NCBI RefSeq assembly: GCF_014199955.1
Contig: NZ_JACHOQ010000003.1
Span: 186,001 to 250,000, forward strand
Reading direction: 5' to 3'
From: Brevundimonas aurantiaca
GTDB taxonomy: Bacteria; Pseudomonadota; Alphaproteobacteria; Caulobacterales; Caulobacteraceae
Length of the DNA stretch: 64,000 nt
The stretch's first letter is position 1. Each line of letters begins with the position of its first letter. Below the pieces are notes generated by a model. It was not told the origin of the DNA and did not search any database. It saw only the letters and a program-made list of their open reading frames with translations. Positions 55,472 to 63,535 of this stretch are shown here, piece after piece. Made by a program: the position numbers and the translations under genes.

Positions 55472-56698
55472 ATGACCCAATCCGACCGTCAAGCCGAGCC
55501 CGCGATCCATGTGGTCGGCGCCGGACCGGCCGGCCTGACGGCCGCCGAACGCCTGGCCCAGGCGGGATTGAAGGTGGTGGTGCATGAACAGAGGCCGTCT
55601 CCGGCGCGAAAACTGCTGATGGCGGGGCGCGGCGGTCTGAACCTGACCCATTCGGAGCCGATGGAGCGTTTTCTGGGCCGGTACGGCCCGGCGGCTGAAA
55701 CAGCGAGGGCCTGGATCGCCGACTTCGGGCCGGATGATCTGATCGCCTGGGTCGAGGGCCTGGGCCAGCCGACCTTCGTCGGCTCCAGCGGGCGCGTCTT
55801 TCCGCGCGCCATGAAGGCCTCGCCCCTGCTCCGCGCCTGGCTGGCGCGTCTGGAAGGGCTGGGCGTCGAAATCCGCACCCGGTCGCGCTGGATCGGCTGG
55901 TCGGGGGCGGATCTAGTGTTCGAAACGCCTGACGGCGAGCGGCGAGAGCGGCCTGACGCCGTCGTCCTGGCCCTGGGCGGCGCCAGCTGGCCGCGCCTGG
56001 GGTCGGACGGCGACTGGAAGCCTTGGCTGGAGGCCGAGGGTGTGACCGTCGCCCCCTTCCGCCCCGCCAATGTCGGCTTTGACGTGGATTGGTCCGTCGC
56101 CTTTCGCGCGCGGTTCGCCGGGCGGCCCCTGAAGCCTGTCTCGGTCCGCCTGAAGGATCGGACGGTCCCGGGCGAGGTCATGCTCACGCGCTATGGACTG
56201 GAAGGCGGGGCGATCTACGCCCTGTCCGCGGCCCTGCGTGAGGCGATCGAGGCCGACGGTCAGGTCGACATCCACCTTGATCTGAAGCCCGGCCTGACGG
56301 TCGAACAGCTGACGGAGCGTCTGGCGCGGCCCCGGTTCAAGGCCAGTCTGGCCACCCACCTGCGTAAGACGGTGAAACTGGACCCATCGGCCGTCGCCCT
56401 CCTGCGCGAGACCGGTTCCCTGCCGGCCGATCCGCTCAGCCTGGCCCAGCGCATCAAGGCCGCGTCCGTTCGGTTGACAGGGTTCCAAGGGCTGGACCGG
56501 GCCATCTCCACGGCGGGCGGGGTGGCGCTGGAGGCGGTGGACGCCCGCTCGATGTTGATCGCCAGGCCGGGCGTCTTCGTCGCGGGCGAGATGCTGGACT
56601 GGGAGGCGCCGACCGGCGGCTATCTGCTTCAGGCCAGTTTCGCCTCAGGCGTCGCGGCGGCGCGCGGCCTGCTCGACTGGTTGGGGTCGAAGGGCTGA
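55472..56698 (+). CDS. HI0933/TIGR03862-type FAD-dependent oxidoreductase
   Basis: 408 residues. The FAD fold is IHVVGAGPAGLTAAERLAQA, followed by the family hallmark KLLMAGRGGLNLTHSEPMER. Later come VVLALGGASWPRLGSDGDWK, LTRYGLEGGAIYALSAALRE and the C-terminal flavin site FVAGEMLDWEAPTGGYLLQA. Such proteins are flavoproteins of unclear substrate (BaiN-like). The ATG at 55472 is used because the FAD fold starts 13 residues later; a much longer upstream frame overlaps the gre gene and is not coding. It converges on divL. Confidence 0.9.
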   Translation: MTQSDRQAEPAIHVVGAGPAGLTAAERLAQAGLKVVVHEQRPSPARKLLMAGRGGLNLTHSEPMERFLGRYGPAAETARAWIADFGPDDLIAWVEGLGQPTFVGSSGRVFPRAMKASPLLRAWLARLEGLGVEIRTRSRWIGWSGADLVFETPDGERRERPDAVVLALGGASWPRLGSDGDWKPWLEAEGVTVAPFRPANVGFDVDWSVAFRARFAGRPLKPVSVRLKDRTVPGEVMLTRYGLEGGAIYALSAALREAIEADGQVDIHLDLKPGLTVEQLTERLARPRFKASLATHLRKTVKLDPSAVALLRETGSLPADPLSLAQRIKAASVRLTGFQGLDRAISTAGGVALEAVDARSMLIARPGVFVAGEMLDWEAPTGGYLLQASFASGVAAARGLLDWLGSKG

Positions 56699-56712
56699 GA
56701 GACGGCTCCGGC

Positions 56713-59085
56713 TCAGCCGGCCGCCTCGGCGGCTTGGGGCTGATCCAGCTGCAGTTCGGGCGGGGCGGCGGTGGTGGCCGCGCCATAGGGCAGATGCAGG
56801 ATGAAGGCGGCGCCCTTTCCGGGTTCGCTTTCCACCTCGGCCCAGCCGCCGTGCAGTTCGACCAGGGCCTTGACCAGGGCCAGGCCGACGCCCGGTCCGC
56901 CCCGCTCGCGCCGGACGAAGCGATCGAACACATGGGCCTGCAGATGATAGGGGATGCCGCGCCCCGTATCGGAGACGGTCAGCCGTACCTCCGACGCGCC
57001 GGCCTCGGCCGTCAGGGTGACGGCCCCGCCTTCGGAAACGGCGCGGGCGGCGTTTTCCAGCAGATGATCCAGGGCCTGGCCGATCCGGTGCTCGTCGGCC
57101 CGAATGGGGCTGAGATCGGCGGCGCAGGCGACGGTCAGGACGGCGCCGCGCCCCTCGACCTTGGGCCGGACCTTTTCGGCCGCCTCGTTCAGCAGGTCGC
57201 AGACCCGGACGTCGCCCAGCGACAGCTCCATCTCGCCGGCGTCGATCTGGGCCATGTCCAGAACGTCGTCGATCGAGCGGGCCAGCTGGACGGCGGCGAC
57301 GCGGATGGCGCCCGCATGCTGGCGGCTGCGCTCGGGCAGATCGCCCATCGTCTCCAGAAGTTCGGAATAGCCGACGATCGTCGTCAAAGGCGTGCGGAGT
57401 TCATAGGAGACATTGCCCACGAACTCGCGCTTCAAGGCTTGGCTTTCCGCCAGGGCCTGTTCGCGCTGAACCAGGGCCTGTTCCAGGCCCCGACGGGCCG
57501 TCACGTCGGAAAAGGCGACCAGGGTGGCGCCGTCCGGCAGGGGGCGGGTCTGCCAGGCGGCGATGCGGCCGTCGATCGTGCGTCCCTCGCCCGAGATGGC
57601 GATGCGGCTTTCGGGGTCCGGATCGGCGACCCGGGCCTTCAGTCCCAGCCACAGGGCCGGGTCCGGCAGGACGGCCTTGCACAGTTCGGCCAGGGCGTCG
57701 AATTCGATCGAGGCGGCGATCCGATCGCTGGGCAGGCGCCAGAAGGTCTCGAAGGCTTCATTGTGCAGCCGCAGCCGCCCGTCCGAGCCGAAGACGGCGA
57801 CGGCGTCGTTCAGCTTGTCGAGCGTCGCCCTTTGCACCTGGATCTGGGCGTTGAACCGGCTGCGCAGATTCAGTTCGTCGGTGATGTCCGAGAAGATCAG
57901 CAATATGCCGCCCAGCGGATGGGGCTGGCGCACGACTCGGAGCGTCCGCCCGTCGGGCAGGGACCAGCTGTCGTCCGGCGCGGCCTGGGACGCGCCGTAG
58001 AATTCCAGCTCGCGGGCCTTCCATCCGGCGTAGTCCACCACCTCCGGCAGGCGGCGGCGCTGGCGCAGCCGGTCCAGCAGCTCGGCATGGGTCGGCCGTT
58101 CGTCCAGCCAGGCGGGGTCCAGGTCGAACAGGGTCTGGAAGGCGGTGTTGTGAAAGGCCAGGCGTTTGGAGGGGCCGAAGATGGCGACCGCATCGGCGAG
58201 GTGGTTCAGCGTCTCGTCGTGGGCGTCGACGTGGCGGCGCAGGGTGTCGCGGGTCTCTTCGGCCTCCGTCACCTCGATGGCGAAGGCGGTCACGGCGCCG
58301 CCGGCCGCCGGTTCGGCGATGATCCGCCAGGCCCGGCGATGGCCGCCGCCGGTCGTCCAGCGGAACCCTTCCTGACGCAGCCCCAGCCGGCCCGCCTCGG
58401 CGATCAGGGCGTCGGCCCCGCGGTCGAACGACAGGCCCTTGTCCAGCACCTCATCCACCGACTGGGCGCCGAGCTCGCTCAACCAGGCGCGGTTGGCCCA
58501 GGCCAGTCGTCCGGCGCCGTCCACGATCCAGGTCGGAATCGGCGAGGCGTCGCCCAGCAGAGACAGGCCGCTCTCGGTCGCATCGGCTCCGGTCAGCACC
58601 ACGCGGGACGCCGGCGACAGGCGCAGCCAGGCGACCCCGCCGGCGACCCGGCCTTCGACGCGCCAAGGCTCGATGTCGCCGAGGTCGATCAGGCTCTCGA
58701 ACGCCTTTCCGGCCTCGACCAGGGCCTCGATCGAAACCGCATGGCTCAACCTCAGCCGCGTCAGTATGGCCTGGCCCGCCTCGCCCTGATCCATGCCCGA
58801 CCCCACGGCGGCGTCCGAGGCGGTCAGTCGGGCGATCAGTTCGGCGGGGCCGATGGGCGCGCCGCTCGCCTCGCCTTCGGCCGTCAAGGCCAGGCTCACG
58901 TCGTCGAAGGCGCGCAACATGCTGTCGTGGCGGCTTAGATCGGCCTGGGCGGCGTCACGGTCCCGCTCGGCGGCGGCGACGGCGGCGCTCAGACGCGCGC
59001 GCAGCCGCAAGGCCCAGGCGCTGACGCCCAAGGCCAGTCCGGCTGCGCCTGCAGTGGCGACATAGGCGATGTCGGCCTCGGCCAT
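56713..59085 (-). CDS. divL: Tyrosine-bearing histidine-kinase homologue DivL
   Basis: 790 residues. An N-terminal membrane helix (AYVATAGAAGLALGVSAWAL) is followed by several PAS-type domains (PSKRLAFHNTAFQTLFDLDP, GSDGRLRLHNEAFETFWRLP), the dimerisation helix and the ATPase domain (GRGIPYHLQAHVFDRFVRRE). The H-box reads FVGNVSYELRTPLTTI, with Tyr (residue 561 here) where histidine kinases have His. That is the hallmark of DivL, which in Caulobacter senses phospho-DivK and controls CckA and thereby CtrA. Length fits DivL (769 in Caulobacter). It is divergent from the zinc-peptidase gene. Confidence 0.93.
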   Translation of the reverse strand: MAEADIAYVATAGAAGLALGVSAWALRLRARLSAAVAAAERDRDAAQADLSRHDSMLRAFDDVSLALTAEGEASGAPIGPAELIARLTASDAAVGSGMDQGEAGQAILTRLRLSHAVSIEALVEAGKAFESLIDLGDIEPWRVEGRVAGGVAWLRLSPASRVVLTGADATESGLSLLGDASPIPTWIVDGAGRLAWANRAWLSELGAQSVDEVLDKGLSFDRGADALIAEAGRLGLRQEGFRWTTGGGHRRAWRIIAEPAAGGAVTAFAIEVTEAEETRDTLRRHVDAHDETLNHLADAVAIFGPSKRLAFHNTAFQTLFDLDPAWLDERPTHAELLDRLRQRRRLPEVVDYAGWKARELEFYGASQAAPDDSWSLPDGRTLRVVRQPHPLGGILLIFSDITDELNLRSRFNAQIQVQRATLDKLNDAVAVFGSDGRLRLHNEAFETFWRLPSDRIAASIEFDALAELCKAVLPDPALWLGLKARVADPDPESRIAISGEGRTIDGRIAAWQTRPLPDGATLVAFSDVTARRGLEQALVQREQALAESQALKREFVGNVSYELRTPLTTIVGYSELLETMGDLPERSRQHAGAIRVAAVQLARSIDDVLDMAQIDAGEMELSLGDVRVCDLLNEAAEKVRPKVEGRGAVLTVACAADLSPIRADEHRIGQALDHLLENAARAVSEGGAVTLTAEAGASEVRLTVSDTGRGIPYHLQAHVFDRFVRRERGGPGVGLALVKALVELHGGWAEVESEPGKGAAFILHLPYGAATTAAPPELQLDQPQAAEAAG

Positions 59086-59213
59086 TCTTGTCCTTGAGTC
59101 CCGCGCCCTGATTCGCCTTTACCATACCTCAATGCAGCACGAAAAAGTCAGACCCTCCGATCGCGTCATCGCGCCCCGTTGCGCGCCCCGCCGACCGCGG
59201 CGATAGCGGACGG

Positions 59214-59624
59214 ATGACAGAGCCCGCTCCCGACCTTTTCGCCCCCTCCCTGGACGATTTCGCGCGTCTGGCCCGTCAGGCCTTCGACGCCCTGCCGGCC
59301 GAGTTCAGGGCGGCGGCGGGGGAGGTGGTGTTCCGCATCGACGACTTCGCCGACGAACAGACCCTGGCCGAGATGGAGATCGAAGACCCCTTCGAACTGA
59401 CCGGCCTCTACTACGGGGTGGACATCGGGCGGCGCGACAGCCTGGGGCCGGCGCCCGAGCCCTCGCGGATCTTCCTGTATCGCCGCCCCATACTGGACGA
59501 ATGGTGCGAGCGCGGCGACGTGGGCCTGGCCGAGCTGATCGCCCATGTCCTGATCCACGAGATCGGCCACCATTTCGGCCTGTCCGACGACGACATCCAC
59601 GCCATCGAGGACGCCGCCGACTGA
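59214..59624 (+). CDS. Small zincin-type metallopeptidase family protein
   Basis: 136 residues with a C-terminal zinc motif HVLIHEIGHHFGLSDDD (HExxHxxGxxD). Before it lie FRIDDFADEQTLAEMEIEDP and FELTGLYYGVDI, then SRIFLYRRPILDEWC, typical of this compact family. The substrate is unknown. It starts 128 bases from divL in the opposite direction and its end faces marC, four bases away. Confidence 0.88.
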   Translation: MTEPAPDLFAPSLDDFARLARQAFDALPAEFRAAAGEVVFRIDDFADEQTLAEMEIEDPFELTGLYYGVDIGRRDSLGPAPEPSRIFLYRRPILDEWCERGDVGLAELIAHVLIHEIGHHFGLSDDDIHAIEDAAD

Positions 59625-59628
59625 AGCT

Positions 59629-60324
59629 TCAGGAGGCGGCGGGATAGGGGGTGGTCACGGCGCCGGAGATCATGCCGGGGATGGCTTCGCCCAGGCCCAG
59701 CAGGATGAACTGGATGGCCAGGGCGCACAGGATCAGGCCCAGCACCTTGACGATGATGGCCATGCCGACTTCGCCCAGCACCCGGCTCAGATAGCCGGTG
59801 AGGGCGAAACAGATGCAGGAGACGACGCAGGCGGCGGCGATGGCGACGACCGAGCCCGCCATGCCGGCGTAACCCAGTTGAGCGGCCTCGCCCGCATTGA
59901 TGATCACGGCCGAGATGGCGCCCGGACCGATCATCAGCGGGATGGCGAAGGGCACGACCAGACGCTGGAACCGCCGGCGGGCGTAGCCGCGCACATCCTT
60001 GCTGTCGCTCAAGGCGTCCTTGTCGGCGAACATCGCCAGAAAGTCCCCGCGCGCCATGTCCAGCCCCAGGAACAGCAGCAAAATGCCCCCGGCGATGCGG
60101 AAGGCCGCCAGGGAAATGCCGAAGAACTGCAGCAGGCCCAGGCCCGTGAACAGGAAGAAGCTGAGGAACAGCATGGCGAACAGGCAGATCAGGGCCGAGA
60201 CCGAGATCCGCTGACGCAGGGTGGCCCCGGCGGTCGCGGCGGCGAAGATCGGCAGATTGCCGATCGGGTCCAACAGGGCGAACAGGGTCACGAACAGGTT
60301 GACACCCAGATCGACCGCGTTCAT
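59629..60324 (-). CDS. marC: MarC-family integral membrane protein
   Basis: 231 residues with six membrane segments, beginning MNAVDLGVNLFVTLFALLDP, the family start, with IGNLPIFAAATAG next, then RIAGGILLLFLGLDMARGDF and PFAIPLMIGPGAISAVIINA. The substrate is not known; early links to multiple resistance have not held up. The ATG at 60324 is chosen, with GAGGCGAGGCG upstream; a longer frame would overlap pyrF. It is divergent from pyrF, so promoters lie between 60325 and 60412. Confidence 0.9.
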   Translation of the reverse strand: MNAVDLGVNLFVTLFALLDPIGNLPIFAAATAGATLRQRISVSALICLFAMLFLSFFLFTGLGLLQFFGISLAAFRIAGGILLLFLGLDMARGDFLAMFADKDALSDSKDVRGYARRRFQRLVVPFAIPLMIGPGAISAVIINAGEAAQLGYAGMAGSVVAIAAACVVSCICFALTGYLSRVLGEVGMAIIVKVLGLILCALAIQFILLGLGEAIPGMISGAVTTPYPAAS

Positions 60325-60412
60325 CGCCTCGCCTCGCTCTTGAAATTCAACACGCCGGCCGCGCCGACGCACCTTCAGCGTCCCGGCATAGCCGCTCAGC
60401 GCGAGTCCGTCG

Positions 60413-61144
60413 ATGACCCAGGTCCAAACCGTCGCCCCCAATCGCGGTCCCGACGAACGGATCATCTGCGCCCTGGACGTGCCGACGGTCGCAGAGGCCG
60501 CCGCCCTGGTCGGGCGGGTTCAGGATGCGGCGGGCTTCTACAAGATCGGACTGCAGCTATTCGCCGTCGGCGGCATGGAGCTGGCGCGCGACCTGAAGGC
60601 CGAGGGCCGCAAGGTGTTTCTGGACTGGAAGCTGCACGACATCGGCGCGACGGTCGAAAAGGCGGCGGCGAATCTGGCGGCCTCGGGTTGCGACCTCCTG
60701 ACCGTCCACGCCCGGCCCCAGGTCATGGCGGCGGCGGCGCGGGGCGTGGCCGGATCAGGGCTCAAGGTTTTGGGCGTGACCGTTCTGACCAGCCTGACGG
60801 CCGAGGATCTGGCGGCGGACGACCACAGTCTGTCGCCGGCCGAACTGGTGGAGCTGCGTGTGCGGCAGGCGCTTGAGGCGGGGATCGACGGGGTGGTCTC
60901 CAGCCCGCAGGAGGCGGCCCGGGTGCGCGAGATCGCACAGGCCGCCGGCCGGCCCGACTTTCTGATCGTGACGCCCGGCGTTCGGCCTGCGGGGTCGGCC
61001 CTGGACGATCAGGCCCGCGCCGCCACGCCCGAGGCTGCGCTTCAGGCCGGCGCCACCCATCTGGTGATCGGCCGGCCGATCACGGCGGCGGCCGACCCCC
61101 GCGCCGCCGCCCTGGCCGTCGCCGAAAGCATCGCCCTGATCTGA
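60413..61144 (+). CDS. pyrF: Orotidine 5'-phosphate decarboxylase
   Basis: Makes UMP in pyrimidine synthesis (243 residues, TIM barrel). Signatures are IICALDVPTVAEAAALVGRV, the catalytic KVFLDWKLHDIGATVEKA (D-x-K-x-x-D array), LTVHARPQVMAAAA, VTPGVRPAG and HLVIGRPITAAADPRAAA. The 12-residue N-terminal extension may not be translated. It converges with the Asn-rich protein gene one base away. Confidence 0.94.
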   Translation: MTQVQTVAPNRGPDERIICALDVPTVAEAAALVGRVQDAAGFYKIGLQLFAVGGMELARDLKAEGRKVFLDWKLHDIGATVEKAAANLAASGCDLLTVHARPQVMAAAARGVAGSGLKVLGVTVLTSLTAEDLAADDHSLSPAELVELRVRQALEAGIDGVVSSPQEAARVREIAQAAGRPDFLIVTPGVRPAGSALDDQARAATPEAALQAGATHLVIGRPITAAADPRAAALAVAESIALI

Positions 61145-61990
61145 TCAGCCGCGCTCGCCCGGTTCCTGGGCGTAGTACTGGCGGGGCGGGGCTTGCGGCG
61201 GAACATTGCCGGGCGGCGGCAGGTCGCCGTAATAGTCCGTCGTCGTCGGCGGCGGCGGCGGCGGAGGGGGAGGCGGCGGCAGGGGTTCAGGCTCCCCGTA
61301 GATCGGCGGGTGTTCGACATAGGGCGTCGGCGCCGGAACGGACCCTTCCTCCCTATAATAGCCGCCCGCCTCATAGGCCCGCTCTTCATAGGCGCGCTCT
61401 TCGTAGACGTGCGCCTCATAGGCGTCTCGGCGGCTCAGGTCGCGCCGATCCTCGTAGCGCATCTCGCGGTCGTGACCCGGATACGGCGGGCGGCAGCCGC
61501 AGTCGATCGGCGGGTGAGGCCGATAGGGGCGCCAGCCGATATAGTCGCGACCGAAGCCATAGACCGGATAGCCGACAGGGGCGCTGACGGGCGCAGGCCC
61601 CACGAAGACCACCGCCGGGGCGGACGCATAGCTCCCGCCGACGGCGCCGCCCTCGGCATAGCCGCCGCCGACATAAACGACCCCGCCCCCGCCTCCGCCT
61701 CCGCCGTGACGGCTGAAGCTGTACGACTGGGAATAGGCGCGGGCGTTGATCGCCGAATAGGCCGAAGCCCCGGCGTAGGCCGAGGCGTTGGCCACCGCAT
61801 TCGCATTCACGTTCACATTGACGTTGCTGTTGTGGCCGCCGCCGTAATGACCCCCGCCGGGGTGTCCGCCCTGATGCCCGCCGCCGCAGCCTCCACAGCC
61901 GCCGTGAGCGCCGGAAGGACCGCCCGCCAGAGCGGGTGCGGCGGAAAGCAGGAGGACCGCAGACGCGGCGGCGATGATGGGCTGTGTCAT
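61145..61990 (-). CDS. Secreted Asn/Val/Ala-repeat, Gly- and Pro-rich protein
   Basis: 281 residues with a signal peptide (MTQPIIAAASAVLLLSAAPA ending at LAGG). Next come a Gly/His-rich lead (GGHQGGHPGGGHYGGGHNS), a tight repeat of alternating Asn and Val/Ala (NSNVNVNVNANAVANASAYA), a Ser/Tyr part (YSAINARAYSQSYSFSRH), a Gly run, a Tyr/Pro region with Cys pairs (HPPIDCGCRPPYPG) and a terminal run of Pro after PEPLPPPP. The family is unknown to me; the alternating Asn pattern suggests a beta-solenoid or fibre-like surface protein. The ATG at 61990 begins the signal peptide. Confidence 0.72.
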   Translation of the reverse strand: MTQPIIAAASAVLLLSAAPALAGGPSGAHGGCGGCGGGHQGGHPGGGHYGGGHNSNVNVNVNANAVANASAYAGASAYSAINARAYSQSYSFSRHGGGGGGGGVVYVGGGYAEGGAVGGSYASAPAVVFVGPAPVSAPVGYPVYGFGRDYIGWRPYRPHPPIDCGCRPPYPGHDREMRYEDRRDLSRRDAYEAHVYEERAYEERAYEAGGYYREEGSVPAPTPYVEHPPIYGEPEPLPPPPPPPPPPPTTTDYYGDLPPPGNVPPQAPPRQYYAQEPGERG

Positions 61991-62050
61991 TGCGGGACAG
62001 ACTCCTTGACTTGAGTCTTGTCTCGGCAATTGTCGCGCCGTCGGCGCCCG

Positions 62051-62308
62051 TCAGAAATCGACGGCCAGACCCTTTTTCTCCCAATCGCCGTAGCGGGTCG
62101 GTTCAGGCCCCGTCGGACCGCCGTATTCGGTTGCGGCCGCCGCGCCCTCCTCGGCCATGCGGCGTTCGGCCGCCTCCAGCAGGGCGCGGCGGGCGACCGT
62201 GCTCAGCGGTCTTTCGGGCGTGGCGTGGGGGACGTCCTGGTTGAAGGCGGGGGTTTCCCCATCCTCCGCCGCAGCTTCGGCCGGATCGGGGGTGGGATGT
62301 TCGGTCAC
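62051..62308 (-). CDS. DUF1674 / SDHAF4-type succinate dehydrogenase assembly factor
   Basis: 85 residues with the family end GPTGPEPTRYGDWEKKGLAV and final DF. The N-terminal part is polar and disordered (VTEHPTPDPAEAAAEDGETP). The eukaryotic relative SDHAF4 helps load FAD onto succinate dehydrogenase. GTG at 62308 has AAGGGAG seven bases upstream; an ATG at 62338 (MSHRPQGSRP) is an alternative with a poor ribosome site. It is divergent from htpX. No sdh genes are in view. Confidence 0.83.
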   Translation of the reverse strand: MTEHPTPDPAEAAAEDGETPAFNQDVPHATPERPLSTVARRALLEAAERRMAEEGAAAATEYGGPTGPEPTRYGDWEKKGLAVDF

Positions 62309-62401
62309 AGGTCGGCTCCCTTGAGGACGGTGGCTCATGGCCTCAAATAGTCGATCAAAGCCGCGACGCCACAAAAAGCCGCCGACGGCGACGGAACGAC
62401 G

Positions 62402-63388
62402 ATGAACCATCTGAAGACCTTCATTCTTCTGGCCGCCCTAACGGCGCTCTTCGGGGGGCTGGGCTATCTGATCGGCGGCGCGACCGGCATGGCGATCGCC
62501 CTGGTCTTCGCCGGCGGCATGAATCTGTTCAGCTACTGGAACGCCGACAAGATCGTCATGAAGATGTACCGGGCCCAGCCGGTCGATGAGCAGCATCCCA
62601 ATGCGGTGGTCCGCAACTATGTCGCCGACGTGCGCCAGATGGCGCGCGACGCCGGCCTGCCCCAGCCCCAGGTCGCCATCATCCCCAGCGACCAGCCCAA
62701 CGCCTTCGCCACCGGCCGCAATCCGGAGCGCGCGGCCGTCTGCGCCACCACCGGTCTTCTGGACATGCTGACCCGCGACGAGGTGCGCGGCGTGATGGCG
62801 CACGAGCTGGCCCATGTGAAGAACCGCGACACCCTGATCATGACGGTGACGGCCACCATCGCCGGGGCCATCGCCGCCCTGGCCAACTTCGCCCTGTTCT
62901 TCCAGGGCGGCGACGACCGCGAGCGGCCGGGTGGTCTGATCGGAACCCTGGCCCTGATGATCCTGGCGCCCATGGCGGCCGGCCTGGTGCAGATGGCGAT
63001 TTCGCGCAGCCGCGAATATGAGGCCGATCGCGTCGGGGCGGAGATCGCCAATGACCCTCACGCCCTGGCCTCGGCCCTGCAAAAGATCGAGGCCTACGCC
63101 AAGCGGATCCACAATCCGACGGCCGAGCGCAATCCCGCCTCCGGACAGCTGTTCATCATCAATCCCCTGGCCGGGCGCGGGGCGGACAATCTGTTCTCGA
63201 CCCACCCGGCGACCGGCAATCGCGTTCGGGCTCTGGTGGAGCTGGGCGCGAAGATGGGGATGCGGCCGCGCCAGACGGCGCCCGCGTCCGCCCGGGCGGT
63301 TCCGCTCTCGGCCGTCCCCGCGACGCCCCGGCGCCTGACCACCGGCGTGCCCGCCACCCCGGCCGAGCCGCGCGGTCCCTGGGGCTGA
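62402..63388 (+). CDS. htpX: Protease HtpX
   Basis: An inner-membrane zinc endopeptidase of membrane-protein quality control (328 residues). N-terminal helices read [20 protein letters not shown] and [20 protein letters not shown]; further ones follow the active site. Zinc motif [13 protein letters not shown] (HExxH) lies near 145, the second metal ligand is in [20 protein letters not shown]. The C-terminal 45 residues are Pro/Ala-rich and disordered. It is divergent from the DUF1674 gene with 93 bases between the GTG at 62308 and its own start. Confidence 0.95.
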   Translation: MNHLKTFILLAALTALFGGLGYLIGGATGMAIALVFAGGMNLFSYWNADKIVMKMYRAQPVDEQHPNAVVRNYVADVRQMARDAGLPQPQVAIIPSDQPNAFATGRNPERAAVCATTGLLDMLTRDEVRGVMAHELAHVKNRDTLIMTVTATIAGAIAALANFALFFQGGDDRERPGGLIGTLALMILAPMAAGLVQMAISRSREYEADRVGAEIANDPHALASALQKIEAYAKRIHNPTAERNPASGQLFIINPLAGRGADNLFSTHPATGNRVRALVELGAKMGMRPRQTAPASARAVPLSAVPATPRRLTTGVPATPAEPRGPWG

Positions 63389-63454
63389 GCGTCGCGCGGG
63401 GCCTTTTGGATTTGCACTTCCGTCGAGGACTCCGTCAGATAGCAGATTAAAGCG

Positions 63455-63516
63455 AGAGCATGATTCACGCTTCTATCGGAACCGCGAAGCGGTTCCGTCC
63501 GAAACGATCATGCTCT
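63455..63516. repeat. Palindromic intergenic element with two nested stems
   Basis: AGAGCATGAT (63455-63464) and ATCATGCTCT (63507-63516) are perfect 10-bp terminal inverted repeats; inside them GGAACCG (63478-63484) and CGGTTCC (63490-63496) form a second perfect stem with a CGAAG loop. It lies in the 147-base gap between htpX and the M28 peptidase gene. Similar GATCATGCTC palindromes are dispersed in many alphaproteobacterial genomes. Confidence 0.65.
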
Positions 63517-63535
63517 AAGCCAATCAGGGGGTCCT

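Noticed and set aside
56734..58938. A 734-codon open frame on the plus strand opposite divL
   Set aside because: No recognisable domain; repeats of GQG/DQG composition mirror the divL codons on the other strand.
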